A DNA stretch of 64,000 nt from Williamsia maris (GCF_024171815.1 NZ_JAMTCJ010000001.1:1302001-1366000), one strand, 5' to 3'. Positions 16,101 to 24,682 are shown, counted from the stretch's first letter. Notes: generated from the letters alone by a model not told the origin. Numbers and translations are program-made.

Positions 16101-18419
16101 ATGACGCCCGAAGAGTCCTACGGCGAGCAGCTGTTGGCGCGCTCGCTGGCGGGTGTCGAGCCGTCGTTGTCACCTGTCACATATCAGACCGTGATCGGTT
16201 CTCAGACAGCACAGTTCGGCGAATGGCCGGACTGGGCGCCTGCGGGTGTCGTCGACGCCTTCACCGAGGCCGGGGTGCGCCGACCGTGGACCCATCAGGT
16301 GGCCGCCGCGCAGGAGGCGCACGCCGGTCGGCACGTCGTCGTCGCGACGGGCACGGCGTCGGGCAAGTCCCTCGCCTACCAGTTGCCGATCCTCAGCGAG
16401 CTCACCGCCGACAACCACGCCACCGCGCTGTACCTTTCTCCCACAAAGGCATTGGGCGCCGACCAGATCCGGTCGTTGGTGTCGCTGCTGGCCGGGCGAC
16501 GCGAGTTCTCCCATATCGCGCCCTGCGCATACGACGGCGACACCGAGCCGGAGATCCGACAGTGGGCGCGGGAACACTCGCGGTGGATCTTCACCAACCC
16601 CGACATGCTCCACCTCGGGATCCTCAGTTCACCCGCCCGGTGGCGACACTTCTTCCGCCATCTGCGCTACATCGTCATCGACGAATGTCACCACTATCGC
16701 GGGGTTTTCGGTTCCCACACCGCGCTGGTCGTCCAGCGCGCGCTGCGGGTGGCCCGAGCGGGCGGGGCAGACCCGACCGTCATCGCCGCCAGTGCCACCG
16801 CCGGCGAACCCGGCCTGGCACTCGAGCGTCTGATCGGTCGGCCCTGCACCGCCATCACCGCCGACGGGTCCCCGCACGGCGAACGCACCGTGGCGCTGTG
16901 GGAGCCGGGCTTCACCCCCGGCGTCACCGGCGAGCAGGGGGCGCCGGTGCGCCGTGCCGCAGGCACCGAGGCCGCGCGCATCATGGCCGACCTCGTCATC
17001 GAGGGCGCGCGGACGCTGTGCTTCGTGCGCAGTCGTGTCGGCGCCGAGGTCGCCGCCCGCTCCACCCGGCAGATCCTCGCCGCGGTGGACCCCGACCTCG
17101 TCGACCGGGTCGCGGCCTACCGCGCCGGATATCTGGCCGACGATCGACGCAGGCTCGAGGCGGCCCTGTCCGACGGTGAGTTGCTCGGGGTGGCAACGAC
17201 CAACGCCCTCGAACTCGGGGTCGACATCGCCGGGCTCGACGCCGTGATCGTCGCCGGATACCCGGGCACCGTCGCGTCGTTCTGGCAACAGGCGGGGCGG
17301 GCGGGCCGTCGCGGCGCCGGGTCGTTGGTGGTGATGATCGCGCGTGACGACCCCCTCGACACCTATCTCGTGCACCATCCCGAGGCGTTGCTGTCGCGGC
17401 CGGTCGAGGTCAGCGTCACCGACCCCACCAACCCGTACGTCCTCGGGCCGCATCTGCTGTGCGCCGCGGCGGAGCTGCCGCTGACCGAGGCCGATGTCGA
17501 GGCGTTCGACGCGCAGGCGCTCGTCGACGACCTGACCACCCAGGGGCTGCTGCGGCGCCGGCTCGCCGGCTGGTACGTCGCGGCGGGCCTGGACCCGCAC
17601 GGCGACATCGACATCCGCGGTGGCATCGGCGGTCAGGTGATGATCGTCGACGCCACGACGTCGCAACTGCTCGGCACCGTCGACACCGGTCGGGCCATGT
17701 CGACCGTGCACGCGGGCGCGGTCCATCTGCACCAGGGGCGCTCCTACGTCGTCGACGAGCTCGACCTCGACAACGGGCTCGCGCTCACGCACCCCGAGGA
17801 CCCCGACTGGACGACCTCGGCGCGACAGTCGACGGCGATGGACATCACCGCGACGACCGACGAACGGCGTCACGCCGCACTGACGGTCGCGCTGGTCGAT
17901 GTCGACGTGACCCACCAGGTCATCGGATACATGCGGACGCTGCTGTCCGGTGAGGTGCTCGACGTCGTCGAGTTGGACATGCCCGCACAGACTCTGAGCA
18001 CCCGGTCGGTGATGTACACGATCACCCCGGAGGCGCTCGAGGCCGTCGGGGTGTCGGTGAGCCGGTTCCCCGGCGCGCTGCACGCGGCCGAACACGCGGC
18101 CATCGGTCTACTACCGCTGATCGCGACGTGCGACCGCTGGGACATCGGCGGCCTGTCGACCAACCTGCATCCCGACACCGGGTTGCCGACGGTGTTCGTC
18201 TACGACGGCTACCCCGGAGGCGCCGGCTTCGCCGCCCGCGGATTCTCCGCGTTCGAGACGTGGATCCGCGCCACACGCGACGCGGTGACCGACTGCCGAT
18301 GCGAGACGGGCTGCCCGTCGTGCGTGCAATCACCCAAGTGCGGCAACGGAAACGAACCACTCGACAAGGCAGGTGCCATCGCAGTCCTCGACCTGATCCT
18401 GCGTGAGGTCCACGGGTAG
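16101..18419 (+). CDS. DEAD/DEAH-box helicase with DUF1998 domain (MrfA/YprA type, Rv3649-like)
   Basis: A 772-residue superfamily 2 helicase. HQVAAAQEAHAGRHVVVATG and TASGKSLAYQLP form motif I, YLSPTKALGADQ motif Ia, IVIDECHHYRG the DEAH-type motif II, ASATAGEP motif III, TTNALELGVDIAGLDAVIVA and QQAGRAGRRGAGSL motifs V and VI. The C-terminal DUF1998 region ends with a cysteine cluster, DCRCETGCPSCVQSPKCGN, a probable zinc site as in B. subtilis MrfA, a 3'-5' helicase used in mitomycin repair. It corresponds in position to Rv3649. A decayed second copy of its last 50 codons lies at 35.6-35.8 kb, marking rearrangement at this gene's 3' end. Confidence 0.93.
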   Translation: MTPEESYGEQLLARSLAGVEPSLSPVTYQTVIGSQTAQFGEWPDWAPAGVVDAFTEAGVRRPWTHQVAAAQEAHAGRHVVVATGTASGKSLAYQLPILSELTADNHATALYLSPTKALGADQIRSLVSLLAGRREFSHIAPCAYDGDTEPEIRQWAREHSRWIFTNPDMLHLGILSSPARWRHFFRHLRYIVIDECHHYRGVFGSHTALVVQRALRVARAGGADPTVIAASATAGEPGLALERLIGRPCTAITADGSPHGERTVALWEPGFTPGVTGEQGAPVRRAAGTEAARIMADLVIEGARTLCFVRSRVGAEVAARSTRQILAAVDPDLVDRVAAYRAGYLADDRRRLEAALSDGELLGVATTNALELGVDIAGLDAVIVAGYPGTVASFWQQAGRAGRRGAGSLVVMIARDDPLDTYLVHHPEALLSRPVEVSVTDPTNPYVLGPHLLCAAAELPLTEADVEAFDAQALVDDLTTQGLLRRRLAGWYVAAGLDPHGDIDIRGGIGGQVMIVDATTSQLLGTVDTGRAMSTVHAGAVHLHQGRSYVVDELDLDNGLALTHPEDPDWTTSARQSTAMDITATTDERRHAALTVALVDVDVTHQVIGYMRTLLSGEVLDVVELDMPAQTLSTRSVMYTITPEALEAVGVSVSRFPGALHAAEHAAIGLLPLIATCDRWDIGGLSTNLHPDTGLPTVFVYDGYPGGAGFAARGFSAFETWIRATRDAVTDCRCETGCPSCVQSPKCGNGNEPLDKAGAIAVLDLILREVHG

Positions 18420-18468
18420 ACGTTCACCGAATCGTCGACAGCGGACACCCGACCGACGCCATGTTCGA

Positions 18469-18494
18469 TACAACTAATGCTTGTCGCGCCACAA
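18469..18494 (+). promoter_or_regulatory. Island motif copy E upstream of the DUF5313-eno-gpm operon
   Basis: TACAA-CTAATGC-TTGTCGCGCCACAA: a half site, 7 bases, then TTGT-N6-ACAA type repeats. It has the same layout and the same gene-sense orientation as the motif copies upstream of the TDT, DUF302 and PSD-like genes. The start of the first gene is about 80 bases downstream. Candidate LysR-type operator. Confidence 0.55.
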
Positions 18495-18573
18495 CGACTC
18501 CTCTGTTCCCGATGTCCGGCCGTGAGCGCATCCTGTGTTCACAGAGCATTCTCCAAACGATGGAGTCGAGAAC

Positions 18574-19020
18574 ATGAGCGCACAATCGGTCCGCCCCGGT
18601 CTTGTCGAATGGCTCGGCTATGTCGTCGGCCGCACACTGCCGGTCGAGTACAACGATTGGGTGAGAAACGATCTCACCGGGCGACATGCGGCCGCGAGAC
18701 ACATTCTTCGCAACGAGCTCGTCTTCTCGCCGTTCTTCGTCGCAGCGCTCTTTCTTCCCGGGCCGTGGATTTTGCGGCTGTCGACCTTGGCGCTCGGATT
18801 CATCCTGGGAACCTTCTACACCGTCGCGTACATGAAGCCGCAGCGCGAAGGGCGTCTCCTCGCGCACGGGTTACCCGCAGATCTGTTGACCGCGCACGAG
18901 GCAACTCGTCATGACCAGCAGCGCCGCAGCTTCGAGCACGAGTACCGAAGCGGGGCCGCCGATCTGTCTGGTTCACGACTGCAGCCGACCCCCAGGTCGC
19001 CCGAGCCTCGTTTCATGTGA
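18574..19020 (+). CDS. DUF5313 family membrane protein
   Basis: A 148-residue protein of the actinobacterial DUF5313 type: RPGLVEWLGYVVGRTLPVEY, NDWVRNDLTGRHAAARHILR, then two adjacent membrane segments (residues about 52-90, FSPFFVAALFLPGPWILRLS and TLALGFILGTFYTVAYM). The function is unknown. The ATG at 18574 has GGAG about 10 bases upstream; an in-frame ATG at 18535 is less likely. It leads the operon with enolase and phosphoglycerate mutase (next start 12 bases after the stop) and is the first gene of the accessory island. Confidence 0.8.
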   Translation: MSAQSVRPGLVEWLGYVVGRTLPVEYNDWVRNDLTGRHAAARHILRNELVFSPFFVAALFLPGPWILRLSTLALGFILGTFYTVAYMKPQREGRLLAHGLPADLLTAHEATRHDQQRRSFEHEYRSGAADLSGSRLQPTPRSPEPRFM

Positions 19021-19031
19021 ACGGAGATCCC

Positions 19032-20309
19032 ATGCAGATCAGAAGAGTTGTGGCCATCCAGGTTCTGGATTCACGGGGGAATCCCACCATCCGGGTGAGC
19101 TTGACCGATGATGGTGGCCGCGAATTCGTCGCCGGTGTGCCTGCCGGTGCGTCCACGGGCACGCGCGAAGCGAAGGAGCTGCGTGACGGAGATCCGAATC
19201 GCTTCGGTGGGAGGGGGGTGTCGCGTGCCGTGGAGCACGTGAACGACGAGATCGCCGAGCTGGTCACAGCACAGGCGTGGACACGCCTCGCCGATCTGGA
19301 CGACGCGTTGCGGTCGCTGGACGGCACGACGGACAAATCCCGGCTCGGGGCGAATGCGATCGTCGGAGTGTCGATGGCCGCGGCCCGCGCATTCGCCCAC
19401 GACAGGAGGGAGCCGCTCTACCGCTATCTCTCATCATTGACGAGAACCGCACTGCGACTGCCGGTTCCGCATTTCAATGTGCTCAATGGCGGCGCGCATG
19501 CGGCCAACGCACTCGATTTTCAGGAGTTCATGATCGCTCCCATCGGCGCACCGTGTTACGCCGAGGCGTTGCGGTGGGGAGCCGAGGTGTATGCGTCACT
19601 GCGGTCCGAACTGCGCCGGGTTGGTCTGACGAGCGGACTGGGTGACGAAGGTGGCTTCGCCCCCGACATCGCCGATCCCCGACGAGCTTGTGAGTTGCTC
19701 GTCGCAGCGATCGGAAACACGGGATTGAACGCCGGTTCTGAGGGCGTCGCGCTCGCGATCGATCCCGCTGCGAACGGGTTCTTCGACGGATCCTCGTATT
19801 CGCTGGACGGGAAGGAGATGAGTCCGTCGGCACTGGTTGAGTTCTATCGCGGTCTCATCGACGAGTTCCCGGTGTGGTCCTTGGAAGACGGGTGCGCCGA
19901 AGGTGACGACGAGGGGTGGCAGCTGCTGACCCGAGAGCTGGGTGACGTGGTCCAGTTGGTGGGCGACGACATCTTCGTGACCGACCCAGAGACGATCCGA
20001 GCCGCTGCCGACGCCGATCTCGCGAACGCCGCTCTCATCAAGGTCAACCAGATCGGGACGGTGTCGGAGACCCTCGACGCGTTGTCAGTGTGCCGTGAGC
20101 GCGGGTACGCGGCCATGATCAGCCACCGGTCGGGAGAGACCCCGGACTCCTTCATCGCAGATCTGGCCGTTGGAAGCGGTTGCGGCCAAATCAAATCCGG
20201 TGCACCAGCGCGCGGCGAGAGAGTCGCGAAGTACAACCGTCTGCTGGAGATCGCAGCGCAGGAGAACGACGTACCCTATGGTCTCGCCGTACTGCGGGTT
20301 GATCGGTGA
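19032..20309 (+). CDS. eno: Enolase, accessory paralogue
   Basis: A 425-residue phosphopyruvate hydratase that interconverts 2-phosphoglycerate and phosphoenolpyruvate. VLDSRGNPTIRV and GASTGTREAKELRDGD hold the mobile loop; NGGAHAANALDFQEFMI, GLGDEGGFAP, LAIDPAANGFFD, LEDGCAEGDDEGW, GDDIFVTDP, IKVNQIGT and GQIKSGAPARGERVAKYN retain the catalytic Glu, Lys and metal-binding Asp/Glu residues. The commonly seen AASEF is AANGF here. GGAG precedes the ATG at 19032. It sits outside the usual ftsB-linked enolase locus, in an island with fluoride exporters. As fluoride inhibits enolase, a spare or fluoride-tolerant enolase is a plausible role (inference). Its stop overlaps the gpm start. Confidence 0.93.
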   Translation: MQIRRVVAIQVLDSRGNPTIRVSLTDDGGREFVAGVPAGASTGTREAKELRDGDPNRFGGRGVSRAVEHVNDEIAELVTAQAWTRLADLDDALRSLDGTTDKSRLGANAIVGVSMAAARAFAHDRREPLYRYLSSLTRTALRLPVPHFNVLNGGAHAANALDFQEFMIAPIGAPCYAEALRWGAEVYASLRSELRRVGLTSGLGDEGGFAPDIADPRRACELLVAAIGNTGLNAGSEGVALAIDPAANGFFDGSSYSLDGKEMSPSALVEFYRGLIDEFPVWSLEDGCAEGDDEGWQLLTRELGDVVQLVGDDIFVTDPETIRAAADADLANAALIKVNQIGTVSETLDALSVCRERGYAAMISHRSGETPDSFIADLAVGSGCGQIKSGAPARGERVAKYNRLLEIAAQENDVPYGLAVLRVDR

Positions 20310-21031
20310 CCGAAGGCCGCTTGGTGATCGTGCGCCACGGTGAGAGCGTCACCAACGCGGCGAGGGTGTTCACCGGGTGGCTCGATGTCGAGCTGACGAT
20401 GCGGGGCCGTTCTGAGGCCACCCGTGTCGGGCAGACCTTGGCCGAGACCGACTGCATCCCAGACATCATGCACACATCGACCCTCTCGCGATCGCAAGAG
20501 TCGGCGCGCCTGATCTGCGAGGCGCTGCCTCGATCACTCGACGCGCACATCACCGCGCATCGGTCGCTGGATGAGCGGCACTACGGGGCGTTCACCGGGC
20601 GCGACAAAAGCGACGTTCTAGGTGCTGTTGGCCCCGAATTCTTCGACGAAGCGCGAAATTCACTCATCGTGCCCCCACCACCGCTGTCCGGCAACGATCT
20701 GGCACGCCTGAGGAATTCGAGGTGGCCATCGAGCCGCCTGTCGCTGACCGGGATCCTGACGGAGTCCCTCGGTGACGTTGTTCTCCGCGTCTCCAGATTC
20801 TGGCAGGAAACGTTGTCGAGTGAACTGGGGGCGGGCGCAACGGTGCTCGTCGTGGCGCACGGAAATTCACTGAGGGCGCTCTTGGTGGTCATCGAGCATC
20901 TGTCGCAGTCGGAATTGGCGGCGCGCCGTCTGGGAACGGGTGAGCCGCTGCTCTATCGCTTCGGCCACAACTTCTCGCCCACCGTGCACGGCGGCGAAAC
21001 CATGAAGCCCCCACCAACAGAGCAGGTCTAG
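20306..21031 (+). CDS. gpmA: 2,3-bisphosphoglycerate-dependent phosphoglycerate mutase-like protein
   Basis: A 241-residue histidine phosphatase superfamily protein. LVIVRHGESVTNAARVFTGW carries the catalytic RHGE, TLSRSQESARLI and DERHYGAFTGRDK the substrate residues, and VVAHGNSLRALLVVIEHLS the second His. The arrangement matches dPGM, which interconverts 3- and 2-phosphoglycerate, although the middle (residues 110-150) is divergent and has no PLxxSL motif in the usual place. The GTG start overlaps the enolase stop by 4 bases, so the two consecutive glycolytic steps are coupled. It converges with the histidine phosphatase gene, overlapping by 4 bases. Confidence 0.88.
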   Translation: MTEGRLVIVRHGESVTNAARVFTGWLDVELTMRGRSEATRVGQTLAETDCIPDIMHTSTLSRSQESARLICEALPRSLDAHITAHRSLDERHYGAFTGRDKSDVLGAVGPEFFDEARNSLIVPPPPLSGNDLARLRNSRWPSSRLSLTGILTESLGDVVLRVSRFWQETLSSELGAGATVLVVAHGNSLRALLVVIEHLSQSELAARRLGTGEPLLYRFGHNFSPTVHGGETMKPPPTEQV

Positions 21032-21588
21032 GAATCGACCTTCCAATTCATCGCTTGCACCGACCACCGATTGCCATCCTCGGAGATGAGGTGGCATGAC
21101 CCGGGGGCGATGGTCTCGTCGATCGTGCCTCCGATGATCGACTCGAGGATGGGTCGTAACACCGCGTCATGACTGACGAGGACCACCGGTCCGCTGGTCG
21201 CGGTCTGCGCTGCGTCGACGACGGCGGGCCAGACGCGCTCGAACACATCGGATTGCGGCTCGACTCCAGGGGCGGCATCAACGCGTCCGAACAGTCTGAT
21301 CACCTCAGTGCGCAGCTCACCGGTCCATTCGCCGTAATCACGATCGTTGAGCCGAGCGTCGACGTGATGGGCGATGGCGGCGGCGTCGGCGATGATCGTC
21401 GCTGTGCGCACCGCTCGCTCCAGCGGACTCGACCACACCACGTGAGGGTTCAGGCGAGCGATGTCGGCTGCCACCGCCTTCGCCTGATCGATACCGATGC
21501 TGTCGAGTTCGGGATCGGCGAGACCTCGAAGCCGGTCCTCGGCATTGAGCACGGTGCGACCGTGCCGGACGAGAATGATCCGGCTCAT
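21028..21588 (-). CDS. Histidine phosphatase family protein
   Basis: A 186-residue phosphoglycerate-mutase-like phosphatase: SRIILVRHGRTVLNAEDRLR has the RHG motif, WSSPLERAVRTATIIADA, NDRDYGEWTGEL, and LVSHDAVLRPILESIIGG has the second catalytic His. It lacks the residues of a true mutase and is closer to cofactor-independent or broad phosphatases (CobC/PhoE-like). The ATG at 21588 overlaps the end of the usp gene by 4 bases. It is the last gene of the riboswitch-headed crcB-crcB-usp operon. The substrate is unknown, perhaps a phosphorylated glycolytic intermediate. Confidence 0.85.
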   Translation of the reverse strand: MSRIILVRHGRTVLNAEDRLRGLADPELDSIGIDQAKAVAADIARLNPHVVWSSPLERAVRTATIIADAAAIAHHVDARLNDRDYGEWTGELRTEVIRLFGRVDAAPGVEPQSDVFERVWPAVVDAAQTATSGPVVLVSHDAVLRPILESIIGGTIDETIAPGSCHLISEDGNRWSVQAMNWKVDS

Positions 21589-22103
21589 CGGTGGGCCTCG
21601 TCGGTGTCGCGCGGTACGACGAGTATCGGCATGTCGTGTCGTCCGATCAATCCGTGTGCCACCGACGGTTCGCCGAGAGATTCGAGGAAGGACCGTAGAC
21701 CGCTGTGCGGTGATCCGACGACAACCATCAGGGAGTCGTTGTCGTGGGCGACGGAGAGGAGAAGACGCGCGGGGTCTCCGTGCGCGCAGTGATACGTCCA
21801 GCCGGCGTCGACGTCGCGGAGTGCCGCTACCGCGTCGTGGGCTTGAGAATCGAGGGTGCGTCGGATCTCGTCCTCCCAGTCCGCCGAATCCGGGTCGACC
21901 GGCAGGTCGTCGATGTCGACGATGTGAACGACGTGTAGGTGGGCGGCGAGGCGCCGCGCGAGATCGACCGCGAAGGTGAGCGCTGACCCGCTCGCCGATT
22001 CGTGATCCCACCCGACGACGAGTGAGGTGGTTGCGGCGCGAGCGTCCGTTGTGCTCGACATGGTGCGATGACGTTCGATGTCGAGTTCGGGATCGTTGTC
22101 CAT
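21585..22103 (-). CDS. Universal stress protein (UspA) domain protein
   Basis: A 172-residue single Usp domain: TTSLVVGWDHESASGSALTF at the start, then LHVVHIVDI, and MVVVGSPHSGLRSFLESLGE with IGRHDMPILVVP at the end. The GSPHSGxxxxxxxGS-like ATP-binding loop is altered (GSPHSGLRSFLESLGEPS), so nucleotide binding is uncertain. AGGA lies about 8 bases before the ATG at 22103; MSSTTDAR at 22061 is another possible start. It is between crcB and the phosphatase gene in one operon. Usp genes are among those reported to be controlled by fluoride riboswitches. Confidence 0.85.
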   Translation of the reverse strand: MDNDPELDIERHRTMSSTTDARAATTSLVVGWDHESASGSALTFAVDLARRLAAHLHVVHIVDIDDLPVDPDSADWEDEIRRTLDSQAHDAVAALRDVDAGWTYHCAHGDPARLLLSVAHDNDSLMVVVGSPHSGLRSFLESLGEPSVAHGLIGRHDMPILVVPRDTDEAHR

Positions 22104-22147
22104 GAGATGGTCCTGCCGTTGTAGTGGGATGTGGCGTAGTTGACAGT

Positions 22148-22516
22148 TCAGAGTGCGGAGGTCAGGAGGAGTCCCAGAGCGCATGCGGCAACCGACGCTC
22201 CGAGTGTGCCGAGGATGTTGACGGCCGCAGCAAGATGCGCCCGCTGCTGGATGAGTCGGACGCTTTCGAAGCTCGCTGTGCTGAAAGTGGTGTAACCGCC
22301 GCAGAATCCCGTCCCGAGGACCGTTTGCCACCCGGGTGCTGCACCGTGGAAGAGCGCTGCGCCGGCCAGACCCCCGAGGAAAAAGGAACCCGAGACGTTG
22401 ATCGCGATGGTCGCCCACGGGACAGTGCTCTTCCATCGGGATTTGACCTCTGCATCGACCACGAACCGGCACACCGCGCCGATCGCCCCTGCGATGATCG
22501 TCAGCATCAGTGTCAT
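22148..22516 (-). CDS. crcB: Fluoride channel Fluc/CrcB, second subunit
   Basis: A 122-residue protein with four membrane segments. VPWATIAINVSGSFFLGGLA carries the conserved Asn of the channel (family GTLxVN-x-x-G) and GTGFCGGYTTFSTASFESVR is the GF(C)GGxTTFSTF signature with the central Na+ site and Phe-box region. Fluc channels let fluoride leave the cell as dual-topology dimers; paired genes make heterodimers. The ATG overlaps the first crcB stop by 4 bases. It lies in the operon under the fluoride riboswitch at 23.03-23.09 kb. Confidence 0.93.
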   Translation of the reverse strand: MTLMLTIIAGAIGAVCRFVVDAEVKSRWKSTVPWATIAINVSGSFFLGGLAGAALFHGAAPGWQTVLGTGFCGGYTTFSTASFESVRLIQQRAHLAAAVNILGTLGASVAACALGLLLTSAL

Positions 22517-23007
22517 CGGTCGCCATCCGCTGTACGTCGCAGAGACGCGGCTGCGGTGATGCCGACCCAAGCGGCGATGATGCCACCGACCACACTCGCC
22601 GCGGCATATCCGGCTGCCAATCCCGCTGCACCATCGCGGACGAGGAGTGACGCCTCGAGAGCCAGGGTGCTGTAAGTGGTGAATGCGCCGCATACGCCGG
22701 TGCCCACGAGCACCCTGGTTCGGCGGCGCCATCCAGAGTCGGGACCCAGACGGGCGAGCGCCTCGAGGAGCCCGCCCAGAACGGCCGCTCCGGCGAGGTT
22801 GATCACGAATGTGCCGGTCGGCCACCCGGTGCCATCGTGGGGCAGCAAGAGTTCGATGCCGTACCGTGCCGCTGTTCCCGCTGCTCCCCCGAGTAGAACC
22901 AGGCCGAGCGCTTCCGGATGCAAGTGGAACGGGACTCCCGCGCGACCGCCGGAGTCGGGGTCGATCGGCAGCTTGTCGAGGTCTCGTCGCCTGTCACCGG
23001 AACGCAT
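22513..23007 (-). CDS. crcB: Fluoride channel Fluc/CrcB, first subunit
   Basis: About 164 residues: a charged N-terminal tail (RSGDRRRDLDKLPIDPDSGG), then four membrane segments. GGAAGTAARYGIELLLPHDG, GTFVINLAGAAVLGGLLEAL and GTGVCGAFTTYSTLALEASL are the CrcB signatures. ATG 23007 is preferred because GGGTGG precedes it; the upstream ATG at 23028 directly touches the riboswitch and has no binding site. The gene pairs with the next one as a heterodimeric fluoride channel. It is the first gene downstream of the riboswitch. Confidence 0.92.
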   Translation of the reverse strand: MRSGDRRRDLDKLPIDPDSGGRAGVPFHLHPEALGLVLLGGAAGTAARYGIELLLPHDGTGWPTGTFVINLAGAAVLGGLLEALARLGPDSGWRRRTRVLVGTGVCGAFTTYSTLALEASLLVRDGAAGLAAGYAAASVVGGIIAAWVGITAAASLRRTADGDR

Positions 23008-23029
23008 GCGCCCACCCATCATCGACATG

Positions 23030-23090
23030 GGTAGGAACCATCAGCCGTGTGGCGGTTCGAGCAGATGCTCCGGCGGGATCCATCACCGTG
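23030..23090 (-). promoter_or_regulatory. Fluoride riboswitch (crcB motif)
   Basis: On the minus strand the region reads GGTGATGGATCCCGCC, an optional small hairpin (GAGCATCTGCTC), then GAACCGCCACACGGCTG, then ATGGTTCCTACC. This follows the known aptamer layout GGxGAUGxxxxCCGCC ... AxCxGCC-loop-GGCUGAUGxxxxCUAC, as in the Thermotoga petrophila structure. P1 forms from GGATCC with GGTTCC (one mismatch), P3 from GCC/GGC, and the pseudoknot from the 5' GGTG with CGCC. It ends at the crcB start region, so it probably controls translation or early termination. TAGGCT at 23097-23102 is a possible -10 element. Confidence 0.9.
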
Positions 23091-23099
23091 TTCGTCAGC

Positions 23100-23411
23100 C
23101 TAGCGTGTGCGGGTCGATCGGCGAATCGGGCCGTAAGCACTGAGGTACTTCGCTCGTCGCGCGCGAACGACATCACGACGCAGCGCCGGATCGCGGGACA
23201 CGCTCAGATCCATCCTCAGGAGCGCGTACGCCGAGCCGAACAGCACAAGGGTGATCACCGCCATCACGATCCAGAAGATGACTTCGCCGCCGGCAAGCGC
23301 CACGAGGGTCACGCCGCCGGTTGCTGTGCCTGCCATCACCATCGTCGCCGCAGCCCACATGGCCGGTGTGGTTCGCCGTTCGCGGCGCAGTCGTCGTTGA
23401 ATGTCGTTCAT
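23100..23411 (-). CDS. Small two-helix membrane protein, unknown function
   Basis: A 103-residue protein with an arginine-rich start (NDIQRRLRRERRTTPAMWAA) and two membrane segments (residues about 18-40 and 45-68), then a basic tail. AAGGAG lies 6 bases before the ATG at 23411, which decides the start over longer alternatives at 23456 and 23417. It follows the TDT transporter gene by 48 bases in the same direction and may be an accessory subunit. Its stop codon overlaps the probable -10 of the crcB operon. No family is recognised. Confidence 0.7.
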   Translation of the reverse strand: MNDIQRRLRRERRTTPAMWAAATMVMAGTATGGVTLVALAGGEVIFWIVMAVITLVLFGSAYALLRMDLSVSRDPALRRDVVRARRAKYLSAYGPIRRSTRTR

Positions 23412-23459
23412 CGTCATCTCCTTGGAAGAGAAATCGGTGTTCTCGTCGCTGCTCACCGA

Positions 23460-24635
23460 TCAGGCGGGGAGGAAGACCTTGCCGCTGATGGTGCCGCGAA
23501 GGGTGTGGGTGGCGACCGTGGCCCAGGCGGTCAGCAGCACGACGTAGAGGCCGACGGCCATCGCGTGGATGACCGAGATGCCGGCTGCGGTGCCCAGTGC
23601 GGTGGCACCGGTGACACAGGTTCCCACCGGGAAGGTGAAGCTCCACCAGGTGAGTGAGAAGCTCAGCCCGCGCCGTGCGGCGTGGATGGTCAGCATGGTG
23701 GCGAGGGCGAACATCAGGATGCCGAATCCGCCCATCGCGAAGCCGTATGCGATGCCGAAGATGTGGAGTCCGGTCGCGATGACGGCCTGCTTGCCGACGA
23801 ACACCGTCGCGGCGTGGGTGCCGAGCAGGTTCGTGGCGGTGATGGACTGGCCGATCATGCCCAGGGTGATCCACACAGTGGGTGCGGCCTGCACGGCGGG
23901 CATGCCGCCGTGGACCAGGCGCGAGTAGATCATCGTCATGGTGATCATCCCGAGGAACAGGCTCAGTCCGAACATGGCATAGCAGGCGGCGATGAGCGCG
24001 AGCCGCGACTGCCCGGCCGCGACGTGATCGAGCAACAGTGCGCCGGTCGACGCAGACACCATCGGAGGCACGATGGGCATCAACCACGCGGGTAACGCCA
24101 TGGCGGTGTCGTGATCGTGAGCGGTGATCATCCGGTACGGAATCCACAGACTGGTGGCCAGACCGGTCAGTGTTCCCGCGGTCCACAGGACTGCGTCGAT
24201 CCACACCGCGGCGCTCGAGCCGATGAGCGCAGGTCCCAACGTGATCGCGCCGGCGCCCACGGTGAGCATCGCCATCGGCGGTGCACCGTAGAACTGCGAC
24301 ATCACCGGGTGTGCGGCGTGGGCACGGGCGTGACCGCGGTGCAGCGTCCAGTGCGCAGCGAAGGCGACTGTCAGCGCGACCAACGCGGTCGACGCGATGA
24401 GCCACACCACGGTCGCGAAGGTGTGCAGGCCAGTGAACTGCAGGGGCAGGGTGGCGGCCGCGTTCGCGACGATGCCTGTTCCCATCACCGAGGCGTACCA
24501 GTTGGGGGTGATGTGCTCGAGCATCTGGCCGGGGCGACCCAGGTGCCCGAACACGACCGGAGCGCGACGATGCGACTCCGACCGGTCCGCCGGGCGCGCG
24601 ACGGTTGACGAGGTGAGGTTCACGGTGGTGGACAT
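23460..24635 (-). CDS. TDT family transporter (tellurite-resistance/dicarboxylate; SLAC1/Ssu1 fold)
   Basis: A 391-residue protein with about ten membrane segments. ITPNWYASVMGTGIVANAAA near residue 40 is the TDT signature, and WSFTFPVGTCVTGATALG near residue 330 carries a conserved pore Phe region. The family includes TehA, malate permease and the fungal sulfite exporter Ssu1, so this is probably an anion channel or exporter. Given the sulfite-oxidase-family gene nearby, sulfite is one candidate. ATG 24635 begins the conserved protein; the extension to 24713 overlaps the regulatory motif. The motif copy A lies 47 bases upstream, suggesting control by the island LysR. Confidence 0.88.
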   Translation of the reverse strand: MSTTVNLTSSTVARPADRSESHRRAPVVFGHLGRPGQMLEHITPNWYASVMGTGIVANAAATLPLQFTGLHTFATVVWLIASTALVALTVAFAAHWTLHRGHARAHAAHPVMSQFYGAPPMAMLTVGAGAITLGPALIGSSAAVWIDAVLWTAGTLTGLATSLWIPYRMITAHDHDTAMALPAWLMPIVPPMVSASTGALLLDHVAAGQSRLALIAACYAMFGLSLFLGMITMTMIYSRLVHGGMPAVQAAPTVWITLGMIGQSITATNLLGTHAATVFVGKQAVIATGLHIFGIAYGFAMGGFGILMFALATMLTIHAARRGLSFSLTWWSFTFPVGTCVTGATALGTAAGISVIHAMAVGLYVVLLTAWATVATHTLRGTISGKVFLPA

Positions 24636-24682
24636 ACATCGATTCTCGGCGGATGGAACGTGCGACACCAGAGAGTGCTGAC

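Noticed and set aside
18420-18573. Possible second fluoride riboswitch upstream of the enolase operon
   Set aside because: Neither aptamer half is present on the plus strand; only the LysR-type motif was found.
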